Positions 32,792-41,478 of a DNA stretch of 64,000 bases are shown here, one piece after another. Both the position numbers and the translations under genes were made by a program. Each line of letters starts with the position of its first letter. The first letter of the stretch is position 1. Origin of the DNA: Marinobacter sp. BGYM27 (GTDB taxonomy: Bacteria > Pseudomonadota > Gammaproteobacteria > Pseudomonadales > Oleiphilaceae); NCBI GenBank assembly GCA_025153445.1, contig JANZNS010000003.1, forward strand, positions 186,001 to 250,000, in the 5' to 3' direction. The notes beneath the pieces were generated by a model. The model was not told the DNA's origin, ran no database searches, and was given only the letters and a program-made list of their open reading frames with translations.

Positions 32792-34183
32792 TCAGTCGAA
32801 AATCTTGCCGGGATTGATGATGCCATTGGGATCAAACACCTGCTTGATGCCCCTGAGATAGGCGATCTCGGTTTCACTGCGGGTGTAGTGCAAATACGGC
32901 TTTTTGGTCATGCCAACGCCATGCTCTGCAGACACACTGCCCTGATAACGTTCAACAATCTCGAATACCCATTTATTGACCTGCTGACACTTCTCGAAGA
33001 AGTCTTCGTTGGCCATGCCTTCCGGCTTGAGGATGTTGAGGTGCAGATTGCCGTCGCCGATGTGACCGAACCAGATAATCTCGAAATCCGGGTAGTGCTC
33101 ATTCACCACGGCGTCGATTTCCTGCAGGAAGCCCGGCACTTTGGACACCACCACCGAAATATCATTCTTGTAGGGCGTGCGCGGTGCAATGGATTCGGAA
33201 ATCCGCTCGCGAAGCTGCCACAGGTTGTTGGCCTGGGTCTCGCTCTGGCTGATAACACCGTCCAATACCCATCCGCTCTCTACACATTGCTCGAACAAGG
33301 TCATGGCGTCATCCATCACCTGATCGGATACCGCTTCAAATTCCAGCAGCGCATAGTAAGGCGCTTCGGTTTCAAACGGTGCCTGTACCTGACCGTGAGC
33401 GAGCACGTGTTGCATGGCTTCGTGGGAGAAGAATTCGTAAGCCGTCAGGTCAATCTGCTTCTGGAAGGTCTGCAGTACGTCCATGGTGTTTGTCAGATCG
33501 CCAAGACCCAGCACCAGAACGGTCAGGTTATCGGGCTTGCGGGTCAGTTTCATTGTGGCTTCAGTGATAAAACCCAACGTGCCCTCGGCGCCGATAAACA
33601 GGTGGCGCAGATCATAGCCGGTGTTGTTCTTTTCCAGATCTTTGTTCAGCTCCAGAATATCGCCCTTGCCGGTGACGACAGTTAAACCGGCCACCCAGTC
33701 GCGGCTCATGCCGTAGCGAATAACCTTGATACCGCCGGCATTGGTGGACAGGTTGCCACCGAGTTGGCTGGAGCCCGCAGATGCGAAGTCGACCGGATAA
33801 TACAGGTCGTTGTCTTCAGCAAAGGTTTGCAGCTGTTCGGTGATAACACCCGCCTGGCAGCGCACAGTGCGGTCGCTGGCGCTGAAATCAACGATTTGGT
33901 TCATGTAATCAAATGCCACCACCACTTCGCCATTTGCGGCCACAGCGCCCGCGCTCAAGCCGGTACGCCCGCCTGACGGCACCAGCGCCACCTGATTTTC
34001 ATTGGCAAATTGAACCAGTGCCTGCACCTGTGCTGTGGTCTTGGGAAAAACAATTGCCACCGGGCTGGGCGCGTAGATCTTGGTCCAGTCCTTGCCGTAG
34101 TTATTGAGGTCGTCAGGGTCGGTCAGGACCTTGCCTTGATCCACAAGGGTCTTGAGTGCGGCAACAATCTGGTCGGCAGTCAT
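32792..34183 (-). CDS. FAD-binding oxidase, likely D-2-hydroxyglutarate dehydrogenase
   Basis: A 463-residue flavoprotein of the FAD-linked oxidase C family. The PCMH FAD domain contains PSGGRTGLSAGAVA and LGGNLSTNAGGIKVIRYG. The C-terminal domain carries the metal and active-site motifs FGHIGDGNLHLN and SAEHGVGMTKK. The gene is divergent from serA. SerA makes D-2-hydroxyglutarate as a side reaction, and D2HGDH recycles it, which supports this assignment over glycolate or lactate oxidase. ATG 34183 is used; a GTG opens the frame at 34192. Confidence 0.87.
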   Translation of the reverse strand: MTADQIVAALKTLVDQGKVLTDPDDLNNYGKDWTKIYAPSPVAIVFPKTTAQVQALVQFANENQVALVPSGGRTGLSAGAVAANGEVVVAFDYMNQIVDFSASDRTVRCQAGVITEQLQTFAEDNDLYYPVDFASAGSSQLGGNLSTNAGGIKVIRYGMSRDWVAGLTVVTGKGDILELNKDLEKNNTGYDLRHLFIGAEGTLGFITEATMKLTRKPDNLTVLVLGLGDLTNTMDVLQTFQKQIDLTAYEFFSHEAMQHVLAHGQVQAPFETEAPYYALLEFEAVSDQVMDDAMTLFEQCVESGWVLDGVISQSETQANNLWQLRERISESIAPRTPYKNDISVVVSKVPGFLQEIDAVVNEHYPDFEIIWFGHIGDGNLHLNILKPEGMANEDFFEKCQQVNKWVFEIVERYQGSVSAEHGVGMTKKPYLHYTRSETEIAYLRGIKQVFDPNGIINPGKIFD

Positions 34184-34342
34184 GGAAATCACGGTCTCAC
34201 AAATAGGTAGAGGGCGGCGTTTTTACTGAATGCATTGTTGAATGATTCAGATCACCGAACACAATGTTAAACAGGGGGATTATGGTATCATACCCGCCCT
34301 ATTCTGCGAGCCCGCCCGCCTGGTGTCGGGTGCGAACACTTT

Positions 34343-34494
34343 AGAGGGTGTTGCAAAACGCAGCGAGCGAAGGTCAGGCAAGACGGATATTCATAAGAAA
34401 CCGCGAAAAAGCGCAGTTTACGCATGGTAAATGAGCATTTTGAGCGGATATCCAGCGCCGCATGACCGAGCGCAGTAGTTTTGCAACACCCTCT
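34343..34494. mobile_element. MITE-like inverted-repeat element upstream of serA
   Basis: A 152-bp element bounded by perfect 17-bp inverted repeats AGAGGGTGTTGCAAAAC / GTTTTGCAACACCCTCT. Subterminal parts (GCGAGCG...GGTCA / TGACCGAGCGC, GGATAT / ATATCC, GTTTAC / GTAAAT) also pair, so the whole element can fold into one long hairpin around GCATG. CACTTTA occurs at both edges (34337-34343 and 34496-34502), suggesting a target duplication of up to nine bases. No reading frame of note lies inside. It fills most of the 342-base D2HGDH/serA gap. Confidence 0.65.
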
Positions 34495-34525
34495 TCACTT
34501 TACGCGACGAAAGGTCTGGAAACCC

Positions 34526-35755
34526 ATGGCAAATACGTCTCTCGACAAAAGCAAGATCAAGATCCTGCTATTGGAAGGTGTGCATCAGTCCGCTCTGGAT
34601 ACACTGCACGAAGCGGGCTATACCAACATCGATTATCTGACTCACTCGCTGGGTGACGCAGAACTAAAAGAAAGAATCGCTGACGCGCATTTCGTCGGTA
34701 TCCGTTCACGGACCCAGCTGACCGAAGAAGTGTTCGAAGCGGCCAGCAAGCTGGTTGCGGTCGGTTGCTTCTGCATCGGCACCAACCAGGTCAACCTGAA
34801 AGCCGCCACCCGTCGCGGCGTTGCCGTATTTAACGCGCCTTTCTCGAACACCCGCAGCGTAGCTGAACTGGTTCTGGCTCAGGCTATATTGCTGCTGCGT
34901 GGCATTCCTGAAAAGAACGCCAGCGCGCATCGTGGCGGCTGGATCAAGTCAGCCAAAGACAGCTACGAAATCCGCGGCAAGAAGCTGGGCATTATCGGTT
35001 ACGGCAACATCGGCACCCAGTTCAGCGTGCTGGCCGAATCACTGGGCATGCAGGTTTACTTCTACGATGTAGTATCCAAGCTGTCCATCGGTAACGCGAC
35101 TCAGGTGGGTTCACTGAAAGAACTACTGAACATCAGTGATGTTGTCAGCTTGCACGTGCCTGAAACGCCCGCCACCAAATACATGTTCGGTGCAGAGCAG
35201 CTGGCGCAGATGAAACCCGGCAGCATCCTGATGAACGCGTCCCGCGGCACCGTAGTTGATATCGAAGCGCTGGCGGAAACACTGAAAAGCGGCAAGCTGC
35301 TGGGCGCGGCCATTGACGTTTTCCCTGTTGAACCCAAGTCCAACGATGAGGAATTCGTTTCACCTCTGCGTGAATTCGACAATGTCATCCTGACACCGCA
35401 TATCGGTGGTTCTACCATCGAAGCGCAGGAAAATATCGGGCGTGAAGTGGCCGAGAAACTGGCGATGTACAGCGATAACGGAACCACCGTATCGTCTGTC
35501 AACTTCCCTGAAGTGGCACTGCCATCGCATCCGAACCAGCACCGTCTGCTGCACGTTCACGAGAACATTCCGGGCGTCATGTCCGAAATCAACAGCGTGT
35601 TCTCCGACAACGGCATCAACATCTGTGGTCAGTACCTGCGTACCCAGGAAGACATTGGTTACGTGGTTATGGATGTTGATAAGGCCTACGGCGAGCTGGC
35701 ACTTGAGAAGCTCAAGTCGGTCAAGGGCACAATTCGCTGCCGCGTATTGTTCTGA
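34526..35755 (+). CDS. serA: D-3-phosphoglycerate dehydrogenase
   Basis: A 409-residue enzyme catalysing the first step of serine synthesis from 3-phosphoglycerate with NAD+. The Rossmann loop GIIGYGNIGTQFSVLAESLG lies near 150-170. Active-site elements NASRGTVVDIEAL (Arg), NVILTPHIGGSTIEAQENIG (His) and the C-terminal ACT domain (LLHVHENIPGVMSEINSVFSDNGINI) that binds serine are present. ATG 34526 gives the E. coli-like length. The MITE-like element ends 31 bases upstream, so its promoter lies either inside the element or beyond it. Confidence 0.95.
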   Translation: MANTSLDKSKIKILLLEGVHQSALDTLHEAGYTNIDYLTHSLGDAELKERIADAHFVGIRSRTQLTEEVFEAASKLVAVGCFCIGTNQVNLKAATRRGVAVFNAPFSNTRSVAELVLAQAILLLRGIPEKNASAHRGGWIKSAKDSYEIRGKKLGIIGYGNIGTQFSVLAESLGMQVYFYDVVSKLSIGNATQVGSLKELLNISDVVSLHVPETPATKYMFGAEQLAQMKPGSILMNASRGTVVDIEALAETLKSGKLLGAAIDVFPVEPKSNDEEFVSPLREFDNVILTPHIGGSTIEAQENIGREVAEKLAMYSDNGTTVSSVNFPEVALPSHPNQHRLLHVHENIPGVMSEINSVFSDNGINICGQYLRTQEDIGYVVMDVDKAYGELALEKLKSVKGTIRCRVLF

Positions 35756-35834
35756 TTCTTCTGGCAAGTGCGCAATCCACTTACGCACTTGCTGCCTGAT
35801 CAGACAGTTACGGCACAGTTTGTTCCGAACGAAC

Positions 35835-35878
35835 AAAAAAAGGGCGGCACCTGCAGTTAACAGGGCCGCCCTTTTTTT
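35835..35878. terminator. bidirectional terminator after serA
   Basis: AAAAAAAGGGCGGC and GCCGCCCTTTTTTT form a perfect stem with A- and T-tracts between the convergent serA and OmpA-like genes. The 16-base interior is GC-poor. Confidence 0.88.
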
Positions 35879-35896
35879 GATCTGGAATCAATCGAC

Positions 35897-36553
35897 TTAC
35901 TGTGTCGGCACCAGATTCAGCTCAACCCGACGGTTTTGTTCACGCCCGGACGCCGTCTCGTTTGATGCGATAGGGTTACGCTCGCCATAACCGGTGGCGC
36001 GGGTGCGTGACGACTGAATACCCTGATTCAGCAGGAAGTCACGAACCGAACCGGCACGCTGCTCGCTTAACAACTGGTTGTAGGACGCAGAACCGCTGCT
36101 ATCTGTGTGCCCTTCAATGTTGATGATGGTTTCATCAAACTCTTCAAGCACCAATGCCACAGAATCCAGAACACCAGTAAACGACGACTTGATCGTCGAC
36201 TTGTTCACGTCAAATGTGATGTTGCCTGGCATGATCAGATCGATCTGATTGCCGTTGCGCACAACGCGAACGCCGGTGCCTTCCAGCTGCTGGCGCAACT
36301 TGGATTCCTGACGGTCCATGTAGTAGCCAATACCGCCACCTGCCGCGCCACCGGCAGCAGCGCCAATCAGCGCACCTTTACCCCGGTCGCTTTTACTGGA
36401 GGTTGCAGCACCAATGGCGGCACCGGAGAGCGCGCCAATCACACTACCTTTGGTCGCATTGGATACTTTTTCTTCCCCGCTGTAAGGGTCGTAGGTCATG
36501 CAGCCACTCAGGGTGACACCCGCGACCATAATCGCCGTCATTGTTTTTTTCAT
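35897..36553 (-). CDS. OmpA-family outer membrane lipoprotein (YiaD-like)
   Basis: A 218-residue lipoprotein (MAGVTLSGC-type lipobox, Cys near 18). It carries a glycine-zipper stretch (GALSGAAIGAATSSKSD ... GAAAGGAAGGGIGYYMD, about 40-80), then an OmpA C-terminal domain. The domain contains the peptidoglycan contact loop NIEGHTDSSGSASYNQLLSEQRA near 145 and RATGYGERNPIASNETASGREQNRRVEL. It likely tethers the outer membrane to peptidoglycan. The ATG follows AAGGAGAA. Confidence 0.9.
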   Translation of the reverse strand: MKKTMTAIMVAGVTLSGCMTYDPYSGEEKVSNATKGSVIGALSGAAIGAATSSKSDRGKGALIGAAAGGAAGGGIGYYMDRQESKLRQQLEGTGVRVVRNGNQIDLIMPGNITFDVNKSTIKSSFTGVLDSVALVLEEFDETIINIEGHTDSSGSASYNQLLSEQRAGSVRDFLLNQGIQSSRTRATGYGERNPIASNETASGREQNRRVELNLVPTQ

Positions 36554-36600
36554 TCAACTTCTCCTTGCTTGGCTATCGATCAGTGTGATGCTGGCGCAAA

Positions 36601-37620
36601 CTAGCTTGCTTTCGAGTAGGCATCACAATGCTTTCTGAATGCATCGATCGTCACATTGAACACGCTTGCCTGAAGATCGGGCGCCTCGTTGACGAGGTGA
36701 TGCCGACCGTCAGGCAAACGGCGTTCGGTTACTTCTGAAAACTTGTTTTTGATAATCCGCAGGTTGTGCTGCCAATCGACCGTCATGTCCTTTTCACCCT
36801 GAATGACCGTCACCGGGAAGTTAACCGGTTGCGCCTGCTCAATCTGCGGCACCCACTCCCTCAGCGCCGACACCCAGTCCACATGTACAGACCGGGCCTG
36901 AAGCGGGTCTTTCTCTCGCAAAAACCGGAGGAAGCGGCCACTGCCGCTATTTTCCGAAAACATTCGGCGCCAGCGCGTCACAAACGGCCTCGCCACACTG
37001 TGCAATAACTTGGCACCAATCCATCCTACCGGCCGAACCAGCGGCGCCAGGAGCACAACGTGCCGAAACACCGCCCTGTCATGCGGTACTTCCGACAACA
37101 GGTAGTCAATCAGGATGCCGCCACCGGTGCTTTGACCCACGCCAAACCAGGGCTCTGGCACTTTACCCCGTGCGACGTTGATTACATCCCGCAACACCGC
37201 CTGATATTCACCAAAGCTGCCGATCGCTGCAGGTGTGCCGCTGGACAACCCATGTCCCGGCTGATCGTAGGCCAATACGCTGAAGCCAGCCGCGAGGCAA
37301 CGATCAATCAACTGGCTGTAGAGGCCAACATGATCAAAATAACCATGGAGGATAAAGACAGTGCCGCGTGATTTCGGCAACTTGAAGTAATGAATCGCCA
37401 CCCGGTGCTCGTCGCTTTGCAAAATGCCAAGCGCATATTTGACCTCAGGATGCTCCACCCACAGATCCAGTCCATAGAAGCGACAATAGGATGCCGCTTC
37501 TTCATTGAGCTCATCAGCACGGGTGCCGTCTATGCCTTCGAGTGAGAACTCAGTCAGCGACTTGATAACAGACGCGCGTTCCCACTCCGGCATTTCAGGA
37601 CTATCGGATTTCCAATACAC
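36601..37620 (-). CDS. alpha/beta hydrolase (monoacylglycerol lipase-like)
   Basis: A 339-residue serine hydrolase of the Hydrolase_4 family. The oxyanion region is VFILHGYFDHVGLY and LAYDQPGHGLSSG. The nucleophile elbow GVGQSTGGGILIDY (Ser near 170) replaces the usual GxSxG with GQSTGG. The C-terminal acid and histidine are likely VIQGEKDMTVDW and GRHHLVNEAP. It starts with GTG 37620. No signal peptide is seen. Substrate unknown; a lysophospholipase or monoacylglycerol lipase role is typical. Confidence 0.83.
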   Translation of the reverse strand: MYWKSDSPEMPEWERASVIKSLTEFSLEGIDGTRADELNEEAASYCRFYGLDLWVEHPEVKYALGILQSDEHRVAIHYFKLPKSRGTVFILHGYFDHVGLYSQLIDRCLAAGFSVLAYDQPGHGLSSGTPAAIGSFGEYQAVLRDVINVARGKVPEPWFGVGQSTGGGILIDYLLSEVPHDRAVFRHVVLLAPLVRPVGWIGAKLLHSVARPFVTRWRRMFSENSGSGRFLRFLREKDPLQARSVHVDWVSALREWVPQIEQAQPVNFPVTVIQGEKDMTVDWQHNLRIIKNKFSEVTERRLPDGRHHLVNEAPDLQASVFNVTIDAFRKHCDAYSKAS

Positions 37621-37875
37621 AGTTATCAGCCATATGAATCTGATTTTAGGGAACCGCGTTCCCGTGTGCAGTTACAACTCTGTCATATCCCTCGATCAGA
37701 GCCTTGCGAAGCTGCCTAGATTAGCACAATTCAGCCCGTTTCCAGCTATGATCGCCGTCATGAATCACCTCAAAAAGAACACATCAGCCAGACCAAATAG
37801 CGCTTAATTTCAGGGCAGTGTTAGGCCACTATAGGTATTCGTTTCTCACGGAAGCCGCAGTTACGGGAGCCCGAA

Positions 37876-38769
37876 ATGCAGCAGACTATCTTACAGGCGG
37901 CACTACGCACCACGATGCAGGCGTTGGTCAAGCCAGTTCTGACACCCGCTATACCCGTGTCCTTGCAGCGCACACTCATTCGTCAGGCCTACCGCGCCTC
38001 AATACCGCCACGAAGAACGGCATTCTCTTCAGGCAGTATCAAGGGCATTCCCTATCAGCAGGTAACCTGCAATCCGAATGGACGCCGTGCGATCCTGTAC
38101 CTTCATGGCGGCGCCTATATCATTGGTTCTTCTGAAACCCATCGCGGAATAACGGGGCACATCGCAAAAGCGACCGGTTGTGCGCTATTTGTGCCTGATT
38201 ATCGACTGGCACCGGAGCACCCTTACCCTGCTGCTGTAGATGATGCACTATTGATGTACCAGCATTTGCTGGCACTGGATTACAGCCCTGAGGATATTTC
38301 TGTTGTCGGCGACTCTGCAGGTGGCGGACTCGCGATTGCACTCGCTCTGCGCCTCAAGGCTGAGCAACTGCCCTTACCGTCATCGCTGGTGGTGATGTCC
38401 CCCTGGGTCGATCTGACCCACCAGCAATTACACGTGCCAGATGCCGAACCCGTGCTACAGGTGCGCTGGATCAAAAACGCCGCCACGTTGTATAGCAACG
38501 GCATGCCGCTGAGCGAGCCCATGATTTCGCCGGTTTATGGTGACCTCTCCGGTTTGCCGCCACTGCTAATCCAGGTCGGCAGTCAGGAAATTCTGCTTAA
38601 TGATGCCAAGCGCCTTGCCGAAAAAGCGAAAGTCGACGGCGTAAAGGTAACACTGACGGAACATGCCAAACTCTGGCATGTGTTTCAGATCCATGCGGGT
38701 GTGCTAGCCGAAGCCACCCATGCTATTAACGCCCTTGCCAGGCATATCGAGGAGCATTCCCCATCATGA
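37876..38769 (+). CDS. alpha/beta hydrolase, hormone-sensitive-lipase family
   Basis: A 297-residue esterase. The HSL-family HGG oxyanion motif (LYLHGGAYIIGS, near 77-88) precedes the nucleophile elbow VVGDSAGGGLAIAL (Ser near 143). The acid and histidine fall in PPLLIQVGSQEILLND and LWHVFQIHAG. The first 40 residues are amphipathic and may touch membranes. It overlaps by four bases with the SDR gene that follows, so the two probably act on one substrate. Confidence 0.88.
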   Translation: MQQTILQAALRTTMQALVKPVLTPAIPVSLQRTLIRQAYRASIPPRRTAFSSGSIKGIPYQQVTCNPNGRRAILYLHGGAYIIGSSETHRGITGHIAKATGCALFVPDYRLAPEHPYPAAVDDALLMYQHLLALDYSPEDISVVGDSAGGGLAIALALRLKAEQLPLPSSLVVMSPWVDLTHQQLHVPDAEPVLQVRWIKNAATLYSNGMPLSEPMISPVYGDLSGLPPLLIQVGSQEILLNDAKRLAEKAKVDGVKVTLTEHAKLWHVFQIHAGVLAEATHAINALARHIEEHSPS

Positions 38770-39530
38770 AGTTCATGTTGATCACCGGCGCAGGCGCCGG
38801 CATAGGCGCTGCCACCGCGCGACTGTTTGCGAACCAGGGCTGGACACTGGGCCTGACCGACATTGACGCCGGCGCTATTGCAACAATGGCCGACGAACTG
38901 GGAAGCAGGCACTGGTATAGCACGCTGGACGTGACCGACAGCGCGGCGGTGAGTGAAGCCGTCAACGCCTTTGGAGACTTCTCCAGCGGCAGATTGAATG
39001 TGCTGTTCAACTGCGCGGGCATTCTCCGGGTGGGGAATTTCGAGTCTATTCCGGCTGACGAGCATAAGCGGGTTATTGATATCAATGTGATGGGCACGAT
39101 CAACATGTGCCAGCAGGCGTTTTCATTGCTCAGAAACACCCCGTCAGCGCGGGTAATCAACATGAGCTCGGCTTCGGCCCTTTATGGCACGCCTCATTTT
39201 GCCAGCTACTCGGCTTCCAAGTTTGCAGTGCGTGGCCTGACCGAAGCGCTGAACCTGGAATGGAAGGCTCACGACATCCTGGTGCAGGATATGATGCCGC
39301 CATTTGTTAAGACCCACATGGTGTCGAGCCAGACATTTGAAGCGCCGATTATTCAGCGGCTCGGCGTCAACCTGAACGCGGAGGATATCGCCACCGCCGT
39401 CTGGTCTGCCTGTCAGGGCAACGACGTCCACAATCCCGTCAGCCTGCAATTCAAGTCACTGATGTTCAGCAACAAATGGCTACCTACAGGATTTACCCGC
39501 CAGTTGCTCGGACTGCTCAGCAAACCCTGA
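38766..39530 (+). CDS. short-chain dehydrogenase/reductase
   Basis: A 254-residue SDR. The NAD(P) loop ITGAGAGIGAATARLFANQGW is at 5-26, FNCAGILRVG near 80, and catalytic SSASALYGTPHFASYSASKFAVRGLTEAL near 135-165. It is translationally coupled (ATGA) to the upstream HSL-type esterase. The pair may hydrolyse an ester and oxidise the released alcohol, which is inference. Confidence 0.88.
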   Translation: MKFMLITGAGAGIGAATARLFANQGWTLGLTDIDAGAIATMADELGSRHWYSTLDVTDSAAVSEAVNAFGDFSSGRLNVLFNCAGILRVGNFESIPADEHKRVIDINVMGTINMCQQAFSLLRNTPSARVINMSSASALYGTPHFASYSASKFAVRGLTEALNLEWKAHDILVQDMMPPFVKTHMVSSQTFEAPIIQRLGVNLNAEDIATAVWSACQGNDVHNPVSLQFKSLMFSNKWLPTGFTRQLLGLLSKP

Positions 39531-39533
39531 GCA

Positions 39534-39812
39534 CTAGAGCGCTATATCCGACAGTTTGAGTTGCCCTGTGACCAGTGCATCTTTACGGTTGCGGGGCCAG
39601 CGTTTCACAGCATATTCAAGCCGCGAGGCGCGCGAACGATCTCCCACCGCCTCGTGAAACACCAGCTCCAACGGCCCTTTGCCCCATAAGCTGCGGGCCC
39701 CTTTCGGCCGGCCGGCCTGATGTTCCGCAAAGCGCCGGTCAACATCGGTTGAAATACCCGTGTAAAGCGCACCTGTGCGCGTCCGCACCAGATACAGATA
39801 CCAGCGTGTCAT
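39534..39812 (-). CDS. GIY-YIG nuclease superfamily protein (YhbQ-like)
   Basis: A 92-residue GIY-YIG domain protein: WYLYLVRTRTGALYTGISTDVDRRFAEHQAG holds the Y and GIS version of GIY-YIG with the catalytic Arg. FHEAVGDRSRASRLEYAVKRW supplies the Glu and the C-terminal helix. UPF0213/YhbQ members act on DNA repair intermediates in E. coli. The start ATG 39812 overlaps the stop of the upstream DMT gene by ATGA. Confidence 0.88.
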   Translation of the reverse strand: MTRWYLYLVRTRTGALYTGISTDVDRRFAEHQAGRPKGARSLWGKGPLELVFHEAVGDRSRASRLEYAVKRWPRNRKDALVTGQLKLSDIAL

Positions 39813-40711
39813 GGCTGCGCAGCCTTCAAGGAGCGGCGTCGGCCGCCCTGCTGCACCCACAACCCGGCCACGATCAGTACCAGGCCGATATAGGTGGACG
39901 ACAGAATCTGCTCACCCAGAATGAAGTGGATGAATATCAGTGACAGAAAGGGCGAAATAAAGATCAGGTTGCTGACCTGGGACGTGTTCTCTGCTTTTTT
40001 CATAGCGTACATCCACAACACGAACGCTATCCCCATCTCAAAGACACCAACATAAACCGATGCAGCAAAAGCAGTGCCTGAAGCTGTGGGTAAACCATCC
40101 GTCATCAGACAGAAGATCACAATAAACGGAAGACCGAACAGAAAGTTCAGGAACAAACCAACCATCGGATCCCGAGTGTCTCTGGTATTGATGATCCAGT
40201 AGGATGCCCAAACCAACGTACTGGCAAGCGCCATGGCCACGCCCACGGGATCGGAAAACTGCAGCCCGAGAACATCGCCCCGGGTCGCGATCACGACCAC
40301 ACCGCTATAGCAAATCAACCCCGCCACAATATCCGACAGTGCCAGACGCTGCCCCAAAAAGGGTACCGATAGATAGGCCAATGCCAGCGCCCAAGTGTAG
40401 TTCAATGGCTGGGCTTCCTGGGCAGGTAAGCGATCAAAAGCACCGAACAACACAAAATAGTAGAGACAGGGGTTGAGTAACCCCATCAGTACTGAGCCAG
40501 CATATTGGCGACGGGTCAGCGAGAACACATATTTGAGTCGCCCCTGCAGCGCCAGTACAAGAGCGAGCACCAGAACCGACGTTGTGCAGGCGATTACCAT
40601 CAACTGGGCCGGGCTCATTTCCCGCAGGGAAAGCTTGAAAGCAGTCGCGACAGTCGACCACAACAACACTGTGGCGCCACCGAACAGCAAGGCCTGCTTC
40701 TGATTTTTCAT
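39809..40711 (-). CDS. EamA-family DMT transporter
   Basis: A 300-residue drug/metabolite transporter with ten membrane segments in two EamA repeats (starting ALLFGGATVLLWSTVATAFKLSL and, in the second half, GVAMALASTLVWASYWIINTRD). The exported substrate cannot be told. The gene comes first in a two-gene unit with the GIY-YIG gene. The ATG follows CGGGAGC. The 301-base gap to 41013 holds no gene that I can support, only promoters. Confidence 0.87.
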   Translation of the reverse strand: MKNQKQALLFGGATVLLWSTVATAFKLSLREMSPAQLMVIACTTSVLVLALVLALQGRLKYVFSLTRRQYAGSVLMGLLNPCLYYFVLFGAFDRLPAQEAQPLNYTWALALAYLSVPFLGQRLALSDIVAGLICYSGVVVIATRGDVLGLQFSDPVGVAMALASTLVWASYWIINTRDTRDPMVGLFLNFLFGLPFIVIFCLMTDGLPTASGTAFAASVYVGVFEMGIAFVLWMYAMKKAENTSQVSNLIFISPFLSLIFIHFILGEQILSSTYIGLVLIVAGLWVQQGGRRRSLKAAQP

Positions 40712-41012
40712 AACGCTCCCGGATCAATCGTGGGTCATCTGCCTAAACACCCGACAGATTCTGTTCAATGCATGACGCGGTGAAGTTTGCATATCGCAGA
40801 CAGGGAAGCCAAGTTGAAATTCACCTGGGGCGCTGCAACCCGCATAAACAGAGAGCTGGCGCCAATTCTTTCCTGGATATGTGTAATTCTTAATTTGTAG
40901 GTTTTTGGCAGCATGGCAAAGTGACTTCCAAGCCGATTCGGATGGGCCGTCGCTGAAGGATACTGTGCCATCCGGATAGTTGCTTAAACCAACTCCATGA
41001 AGGAGATTTTCC

Positions 41013-41387
41013 ATGAAAACGCTTATGACTTCAGTAGCCCTTTCCGCCGCTCTACTTGTGGGTGGCCCGGCAATCGCCCAGGAAACACAGAATCAGGGTA
41101 GCCAAACCCCTGCAGCGACAGGCACCCAGAAGAAGAACTACTCCGATCAGGAACTGAAAAAGTTCGTTGAAGTTCAGGAAAACATCGGTTCAATCCGGGA
41201 CGAGTTCATTCCCAAGATTGAGGAAGCAGAATCCCAGGCCGCTGCTCAGGAACTCCAGATGAAGGCGAATGACAAGATGGTCGCCGCGATTCAGGAAGAA
41301 GGCATGGATATCCCTACCTATAATGCCATCGCAACAGCTTATAACAGCGAACCGCAGGTTCGGAACCGGGTTGACGCGCTGATGTAA
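41013..41387 (+). CDS. DUF4168 exported protein
   Basis: A 124-residue secreted protein: signal peptide at 1-22 (SVALSAALLVGGPAIAQ), a Gln/Thr-rich linker, then the DUF4168 core (YSDQELKKFVEVQENIGSIRDEF, then NDKMVAAIQEEGMDIPTYNAIATAYNSEPQVRNRV). The domain is helical. Its role is unknown. Its strong AAGGAG site, small size and strong terminator suggest high expression. Confidence 0.85.
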   Translation: MKTLMTSVALSAALLVGGPAIAQETQNQGSQTPAATGTQKKNYSDQELKKFVEVQENIGSIRDEFIPKIEEAESQAAAQELQMKANDKMVAAIQEEGMDIPTYNAIATAYNSEPQVRNRVDALM

Positions 41388-41411
41388 TCGCGTCGCACTC
41401 AGGCCAGACCT

Positions 41412-41450
41412 GACACAAAAAACCCCGCCTTGAGCGGGGTTTTTTGTGTC
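41412..41450. terminator. terminator after the DUF4168 gene
   Basis: GACACAAAAAACCCCGC and GCGGGGTTTTTTGTGTC form a perfect stem with a short CTTGA loop and a T-tract. It lies between convergent genes and serves both. Confidence 0.9.
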
Positions 41451-41478
41451 TTCTTCACTTCTATCAAGGTGCTTGTGA

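Noticed and set aside
32789-33685. 298-codon plus-strand frame opposite the D2HGDH gene
   Set aside because: It lies wholly antisense to a flavoprotein with clear FAD and metal motifs and has no family features of its own.
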